From positions 1,165,601 to 1,229,600 of the forward strand of contig FN649727.1 in assembly GCA_000310025.1 (NCBI GenBank): 64,000 bases of DNA. The letters are read 5' to 3'. This DNA comes from Ectocarpus siliculosus (lineage: Eukaryota; Sar; Phaeophyceae; Ectocarpales; Ectocarpaceae). Made by a program: the position numbers and the translations under genes. The notes under the pieces were generated by a model that saw only the letters and a program-made list of their open reading frames with translations, was not told the DNA's origin and did no database searches. Below, one piece after another: positions 57,576 through 64,000 of this stretch (position 1 is its first letter; the number at the start of each line of letters is the position of its first letter).

Positions 57576-59187
57576 CTGAAGATTGTATATACTACCGTCT
57601 AGCGTAATTGGGGCTCCATCAGGATTCGTCGAAGCACACCAATATCTCCTGTTGTGTAGTCGGCGAAAGTGGCGGTTTCACGTTTTTCTTTAGAGATCTG
57701 GAGGGCAATTCCGCCGCACCAACTCCTCTTGCTGGCAGTCTTGTCTTGTCCGAATCTCTGCCTTCTTTGCACTTTGAATTTGCAAACAAACGCGTGCACA
57801 CCCAAGAAAGTGCAAAAAGGTTGCACTGCTATCCGTACCCTCCCGAACCCTCATCTATATGTCGGTTGTAGGGGCACGGGGGCAAGCCGCACCCAATCGG
57901 AGTGTTGATGTGTGCGTTCCGTGAGCAGACTGTTGATTGTTCCTCCTTGAAATTCGAAATGTCGAAAGTGAAGTTTTATTGGGAAACACATCACACATCC
58001 TAGACTATCGTTTGTACAAGAGATCTCTGCATTCTTCTTGTGTGGCAGCTTTGCCACAAGGTACACGGTGACGCATGTTGGCTTTGGCCAATGAGACATG
58101 TGGCAAGATGTGAAGGATGTATGCATACGCATTATTGATTTTGCTTTGTCCGGGCTGAACTCTCGCAGATGAACAAGAAACGTGAACCCTTGTTTCATTC
58201 GGTCTTTACGTACATCATTCGGAAGTCTCCCGCGAGACGGGTTTCTCAGAACGTTATTGTGCCGAAAATAGCCTCTGCTAGCCCCGCGGCATGAAAGCTA
58301 AACTACACGCCCCCCGGTTCTGCTGGTCCGGTGTTGCCGGTATCAGGTGTGCACATTTAGTATGTGGGTGCTGCCAGGATCATCGCCGGCCGATTTCAGT
58401 CCCAACTGGTTTCTACTGCTGGAGTCAAGCGTGGCGTAAACACGACGACAAACTTGTCGACAAGTTTGTCGGTCTGCTAGATACTCAACGTGCTGTTGTC
58501 GCGTGTCCGTGTGCGTGCTTCGTGAGCGCGGTTTTGTGGACCTTGGGAATGGTCGACAACCGCAAGGGAGAGGTTCCCGTCCATTTCTCCAAGAACCGAA
58601 CCGCACGAATGTGGTGTCGAAAGAACTGGGGTGACGCGGCAACAACTCGATTCTCGCCGCAGCTACATATTAGGAAAATCAAATACACACACAGAAAAAC
58701 TAAATACCCGTTCGAGATATACCCACAGTCGAACGGAGCTATGTAGAAGCGACCAATGACACGGCCGCCATCAAGACTATATTCAACTCACACACGAGGT
58801 TTTCTCCTGTTTGCAGCCTCGACCAAGCGATTGCATCGTTCACCACTATGTACAAAGACATTGCTGACACCGCTAAATATCGAAAGAGGGATCGTGTCAA
58901 CTCTCACTACGAAAACCCACAACGGCCTCGATTCTGACCAGTTCCAAAACCAACACTTACGATTGAAATCGACCCTACTCTGATCGAGCGTGGGTGGCAA
59001 CGACGCCTCGGTACCATTATTGCACGAAACCATGATGAAGTAAAAGAGAATAGACTTGTTTTTAGTGCTTCCACCCATCCAAGCCTAGTATCCAGCTGGA
59101 TTTCTCCCCCAGTCACTGCACAAAGACTTTCATTTAAAAAGAAACGGTATTATTTTCTCAAACGGCAGCAACATTTCTAGAAGGCAT

Positions 59188-60746
59188 TTACGGCAACTCC
59201 AGCCGGTACAAATCGGGCCTCTTCTGGAGGGAAACGGGGATGCTCGTTCGAACCTCCGCCACCCGGCCGACGTCTACCTCCGCCACCAACATAGCCTCCT
59301 CGTGCTCTGTTGTCGCGACAACGGTGCCCCATGGATCGACGATTGAACTGTGCCCCCAAGCTTGGTATTTGGAGTCCGGGTTTCGAGCGGGAGATGCAGT
59401 CACCACGAAGCACTATTGAGTGTCCGCGCCCCGGGATGGACCACGGATTGCAAACGAAAAAACGAGGGTAGGGCAATGCGTGCGGGACGTGGGGTAAAAA
59501 ACCGAGCCAAAACCAGGATGTGAAACGACCTGCTGAGAGATAACTGGATCTGGCACAACGCGGTTTTAATCTGACAGGACATCCATCAGCAATGTCCAGC
59601 ACTATCTATGTACCTTGCTGTGACAGCGCAGCACGTGGGAAATACTAAAGGAAATATGTGTTGGGTGGCGCGTGCCTTCGTCCTTCGTTGCCGTAGATGC
59701 CCCGGCGCTCCTAAGACACAAGGGAACCGGAAGCCTGCCCTCGTCGCAGGAAAAATGAGTTCCGACTCGACGGTTTCGTGCTAACCCCCGCCTGTGAACT
59801 GCACCGCAGGAATGTTTCGACCAACCAGAAACCAAACCTGCGTGCCTTTTTCCTACCTGGTTGTCTAGAGCACGAGCCCTTTGCAAGAGTTCCCAGTGTG
59901 CCGGCCCGGTGGTCATGTTGAAAGCCCCCGGAAAGCACAGCAGTACGCTTCCCGCCGCCCGCATGGCCATGCTGAGCTCCGGAAAGCGCATGTCGTAGCA
60001 GATGCCCACCCCAATCGTGCCGAAGGGGGTCTCCACCGTGGTGATGGAGTCGCCTGGACTCAGCGTGTCAGATTCTCTACGAGAGGGAGACGGGGGAAGA
60101 TTTCGGGGGCATATAGAACGATCGCAGAGTTCTGTGCTGCTGTTGGCGTGGCGGTGTGGTCAAAGCGTAGGGTGTGATGGGGGCACACAATCAAGGCAAA
60201 AGCGACTTTCCAGGGTCCTGATTATCCAACGCCACACGTGCAAGGCCACCGGACAAAAAAAAGAAAACACTGCAATGCAAACCAATGTCGTGGGCGCAGC
60301 AAGGCGGGGAGACACGCAAAAAACACGCGCGCCACCGCCCGCGAGAGGGAGCCCAATAAACAACGCTCGTGAGCAGAGCGCGACGGCTCTCACTTGAACG
60401 TGATGCCCCCGGGCACGTCGATGTCGAACAGGTGCACCTTGCGGTGCTTGGCCACGATCCTCCCGCTGGGTCCTACGACGATACACGTGTTGTAGACCCC
60501 GCCGTCTTTCCCCGCCTCCGGCACGGAGCCCCCGACGAGCCACACCTTGTTCTCCGCGGCGGCGCGGCAGAGCATGGCGGCAGAGGGGCTTTGCTCCGCC
60601 GACGGCATATCTGCGGCGGTTTCATCACCCTGAGGGTCGGGCACCGGCTCGGCGTAGACGGGGAAGGACGCCGTGTCGTATGGGCCGTTCCAGCACTCTG
60701 GCAGGACGACAACCTTGAGCGGGGGCAGGATGGGGGGCGGTTGTGT
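59188..60746 (-). CDS. NIT2: Omega-amidase NIT2, carbon-nitrogen hydrolase (C-terminal three exons)
   Basis: NIT2 hydrolyses the omega-amides of glutamine and asparagine keto acids (alpha-ketoglutaramate, alpha-ketosuccinamate) to the keto acid and ammonia. Exons 60746-60394, 60076-59857 and 59412-59188 are in phase and end in TAA, giving 266 residues. Diagnostic blocks in order are [29 protein letters not shown]; the catalytic-Lys segment [16 protein letters not shown]; the nucleophile segment [54 protein letters not shown]; and [10 protein letters not shown]. The Lys and Cys of the Glu-Lys-Cys triad are visible. The catalytic Glu and the first ~40 residues must lie in one or more upstream exons (beyond 60746) that I could not identify. 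Cytosolic or mitochondrial location cannot be told without the N-terminus. Confidence 0.9.
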
Positions 60747-62967
60747 CTGAGAGGGCCGAACATAATGTTTTGGAGGAGGTCTGGGCGGCCGGCCGGCAGG
60801 CCGGCCGATTTACGTTCGTGCATCTCGCCAATATCCAGACTAGATCAGATTTTAAACGGCCACGGTGCGATCGAAGACCTTGAATCGTGGCTGACGCGGC
60901 GTTTGTGAGTGCAGTTCGCCGTGCACGTGCCTCCTCGTGCGATGTTTTCTTCTATATTCGGATTGGGTCGAGGTGAAACGCGGTTTGAAGCGGGGTTTGC
61001 TCTACATAAACTCACCCTTTGGTGTTTCCCTCTAAAATTTCCCCCGTCATAATCAGCAATAGACCGATTCCGCCAGAACCAGGGGGGCACACTATATGCA
61101 AGACATACACAACGTGTGTTTTTTGTTGAATATATCGTTATAGCACGTGTCTCGTAGGTGCAATACTGCAGCTCTTCCTCGTCCTTTACGAGAAAATTGG
61201 GCCATGAGACCCATCTGTTTGTCAAAAACTTGGGGCCAAATTGTTGATGTTGGGCCGAGACTGGCCCAAGACTGGCTGTTTCACTGTTTACGGTGACAGC
61301 ATCTTCCGTGAGATCTTGGCCAAGATATGTCCAGGTATGTCCAGGGCCTAAACGTTGACCTTCCGAACGAATCTTGCCCCCAAGATGCGTCAATTCGAGC
61401 TTGTCGACAAAAATCGTGGAAGCAACTGGTAAGTCTTGGTGGGTGCGGCGAAATTACGATTGTTCGTTTAGCTTGTCCATATCGCTATGGAATCTGCACG
61501 TGGCACATTCGCAAGGGCCTCTAACGCACCCTGGCTTTACTGTGTCGACGCCCCGGGTCCCGACAGCGTAGATAAACGACCAAGGCGCGCGAAAAGAACA
61601 AAAAGTTGCCCTGGCTCATACCGCGTGTGTCATCAACAGAGGGCACACATATCTAAATTGAGAGTGGACAACACCCATGTACATCTCTCGCTCCGTAGTT
61701 GTATCATCGAGGCCAAACCTTTGATGCTGCCACCTCCACTAACTCTTCTACCCGGATGCACGTGAGGTGGTTGTGGGGTTCTTCTTTTCAGAGAAAAATT
61801 CCTCCCTGGTGACACGAACCGTTCCCTGATCCTTTGAGGAGCAGTTCAGAAAGTACTCTACTATCAACAAGATAACAGAGCGGGAGGAACTTTTTTCCAA
61901 CACAGCTCCGTCGTGCGCGACGCCTCTTTCTCCTCGTTTTCTGCTCTTTTGCTTGTTGTTTCGCACAAACAGGCCACGTCATGGAATCACCCCATACCCA
62001 ATCCGCTTGCACCCGAAATAGACCCGTGAGTGTAGATGACCTCGCCGAAGGTTTTACTTCCATCCGCTTACTGCGTAGCGAGATACGCGCACGGTTGATT
62101 GCTTTCGGCTGTCGGGTCGAAGTACATTCTTTCCGTTAGAGTTGGCATCGCCATGGAGCAACAATGCTTCCCTTCACGAACAGACCCTCGCCAACGTCTT
62201 CTATTTTTGCACCCCAGGTGGGCGCCCACCGCTAGTACCCACCAGCAGTGTTGATGCCTGTATAAAGCTGTGGGAAGGACGACGCCAGTCACGACTGGCT
62301 GCGTCATGCTCGGTTTCATCACACCGCGGTATGTTTTGTCGACCAAGTGACCCCGTTGTGTCGTTTCATCAACTTCAAGGAGACGAGAGGAACAAAAACA
62401 CCGCCTGTTCAACATTCAACACATTTTCCGCGTTTTCCCCATAGAGAGCTATAAAAAACTTTATTTTGTGGTCATATGTTTGCGAGACAATCTTTGGTGG
62501 GAGAAAACGCAAGACTCTGTTCGCAGATAGATTGGTCTGATTAATCGTATCTGTGGGACACCACGTAGAGCCAAACCCTTCATGATCTGGTGATAACTTG
62601 ATGTCGCCTTGCCAAAACAGGGCCATTTCGCCTACTACGCGTCTGACAACAGCAATACATGCAGACAACAACAGCACAGCATATTGAAAGGAGTGAGCAT
62701 ACCGCAGACTGCCTACGGTACAACACCCGCTTTGACCGATGTCCAAAGCTCCATTGCTCGGGAGCAGCAGCGCTGGTAGTGCCGAAAATGGTGGAAGGCG
62801 ATGGAATCGCCTCATCGAGAGCTTTCCGATGATGCACCATTCGTTGTGACATCCTCTTCGTCGTGGAGCAATCGGGCTTTGAGAATCGGGCAAGGGTGTG
62901 TGATATCTTCTGCATCTCACGGTACAAGTACGGCTATTGTGACGTGTGTTCAAGTGCCCGTTGGTTC
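60747..62967. other. Region upstream of NIT2 without firm exons
   Basis: It should contain the first NIT2 exon(s) on the minus strand, but no segment resembling the family N-terminus was found. A minus-strand open segment ending at a possible donor near 62067 (MAMPTLTERMYFDP) is noted but unassigned. Confidence 0.4.
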
Positions 62968-63736
62968 AAAAAGTCCAACCGAAGAAGTTAAGGGCGCGGG
63001 GGGGATCGCAGTACCTCCTCTGAAAAATCCAGGAAACGCCTGCATATCTCGGTTTTCCAAAGTCTAACTCCAGTACGAAACTACCATCGGAAATTAACCG
63101 TCCGCAGCGGTCGCTTGTGTTCAATGTTAGTAGCTGAGGTTGTACCCCTTGCGATACACTACAGACTAGCGGTCCGCGATTTTCCGAACGATCCTTCTAT
63201 CATCGAGTTCGGTGAGCTACAAGCTAGATTTTTGAAGCTGCTGTGCGGTCCAATTTTGAAACGCTTCAAGCACCTTTGCCTAAAGGCTGGACATGCATAT
63301 GACATGACCCTAGGCATTCAAATCGACAATGGCGACCAGCTGGATATGTGAGGGAAGAGCTGCGCTGAAGTTCGCGGCCCCATACGCTCACATAGGCGGT
63401 GATTCGTGTTCACCGTGTGCTTGAAGCGTTTCAAAATTAGACCGCACAGCAGCTTCAAAAATCTAGCTTGTAGCTCACCGAACTCGATGATAGAAGGATC
63501 GTTTGGAAAATCGCGGACCGCTAGTCTGTAGTGTATCGCAAGGGGTACAACCTCAGCTACTAACATTGTACACAAGCGACCGCTGCGGACGGTTAATTTA
63601 CGATGGTAGTTTCGTACTGGAGTTAGACTTTGGAAAACCGAGATATGCAGGCGTTTCCAGACGTTTCCTGTTTTTTTGAAGAGGAAGTACTGCGAACCCC
63701 CCCGCGCCCTTAAGCGTTTTCGGTTTTTTGAAAGTC
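62968..63736. repeat. Long hairpin: ~310-bp near-perfect inverted repeat
   Basis: The left arm 62968-63273 pairs with the right arm 63417-63736 around a 143-base spacer. Identity is very high over the inner 200 bases (CATCGAGTTCGGTGAGCTAC against its complement) and lower at the outer ends. No coding capacity is recognised; the same peptide is read in opposite directions. It could be a foldback/MITE-type element, or an inverted duplication giving a hairpin RNA. Confidence 0.9.
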
Positions 63737-64000
63737 CGCAAAAGAGGTCTGCCTGTAAACGGGGGAGCACTCCGGCGAGGAGCTACATACTTTTGTTTCA
63801 GTAGAAGGGGGCCCTCCATGTGGAAACCATGGAACACCCCTGACTTACGTGTCAATCTTGGTCGCGCGGGGGGGGGGGCTTATATGTCCCCGGGGGGGAC
63901 ATTTTGACCAAATCCCCAGGGTTTCGACAATTTTCGCGCGCGCGGGATCCGACACCGAGCTAGTGGGAATTATGGAACACCCCCAGGCTACGCGTCAATC

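Overview
The window looks like nuclear DNA of a photosynthetic stramenopile, most probably a brown alga (Ectocarpus-like). The reasons are: genes split into many short exons with GT-AG introns of 0.3-2 kb; moderately GC-rich coding DNA; an internal TTAGGG tract; a 22-residue FNIP-type leucine-rich repeat array; a Ty1/copia element; and a nucleus-encoded methyltransferase whose N-terminus resembles a heterokont plastid pre-sequence. The assignment is inference; no marker gene is present. All exon models were read by eye from splice signals, reading phase and family similarity.

Layout. 1-9.4 kb: the 5' two-fifths or so of a minus-strand cohesin regulator PDS5 (12 exons, running off the low-quality left edge). 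9.7-11 kb: a divergently oriented single-exon coiled-coil protein of unknown family. 11-14 kb: no recognisable gene, with a short interstitial telomeric tract. 14.2-20.1 kb: a complete seven-exon SAM-dependent methyltransferase, probably plastid-targeted. 20-43 kb: a repeat-rich block. It holds an 8.5-kb Ty1/copia retrotransposon with almost identical LTRs, an FNIP-repeat ORF, a 6.2-kb large inverted repeat with foldback units in its loop, and two inverted copies of a 0.8-kb dispersed repeat that bracket the block. 43.1-48.2 kb: a minus-strand eight-exon AhpD-like (carboxymuconolactone decarboxylase family) protein. It is divergent from the plus-strand RRP8 rRNA methyltransferase at 48.6-52.9 kb. 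54.7-57.6 kb: minus-strand exons of unrecognised genes. 59.2-60.7 kb: the C-terminal three exons of omega-amidase NIT2. 63.0-63.7 kb: a long near-perfect hairpin.

Two 100-N gaps (26.7 kb and 50.5 kb) are each flanked by the same sequence on both sides (about 1,279 bp and 680 bp). Both are best explained as unmerged overlapping contig ends. They create a false internal duplication in the copia element and a corrupted duplicate of RRP8 exon 2.

The genes are ordinary housekeeping functions (cohesion, rRNA modification, amide hydrolysis, redox, plastid methylation) and do not form a pathway. The most unusual material is structural: nested inverted repeats, a frame-compensated repeat ORF, and a repeat family recurring inside PDS5 introns just downstream of 5' splice sites.
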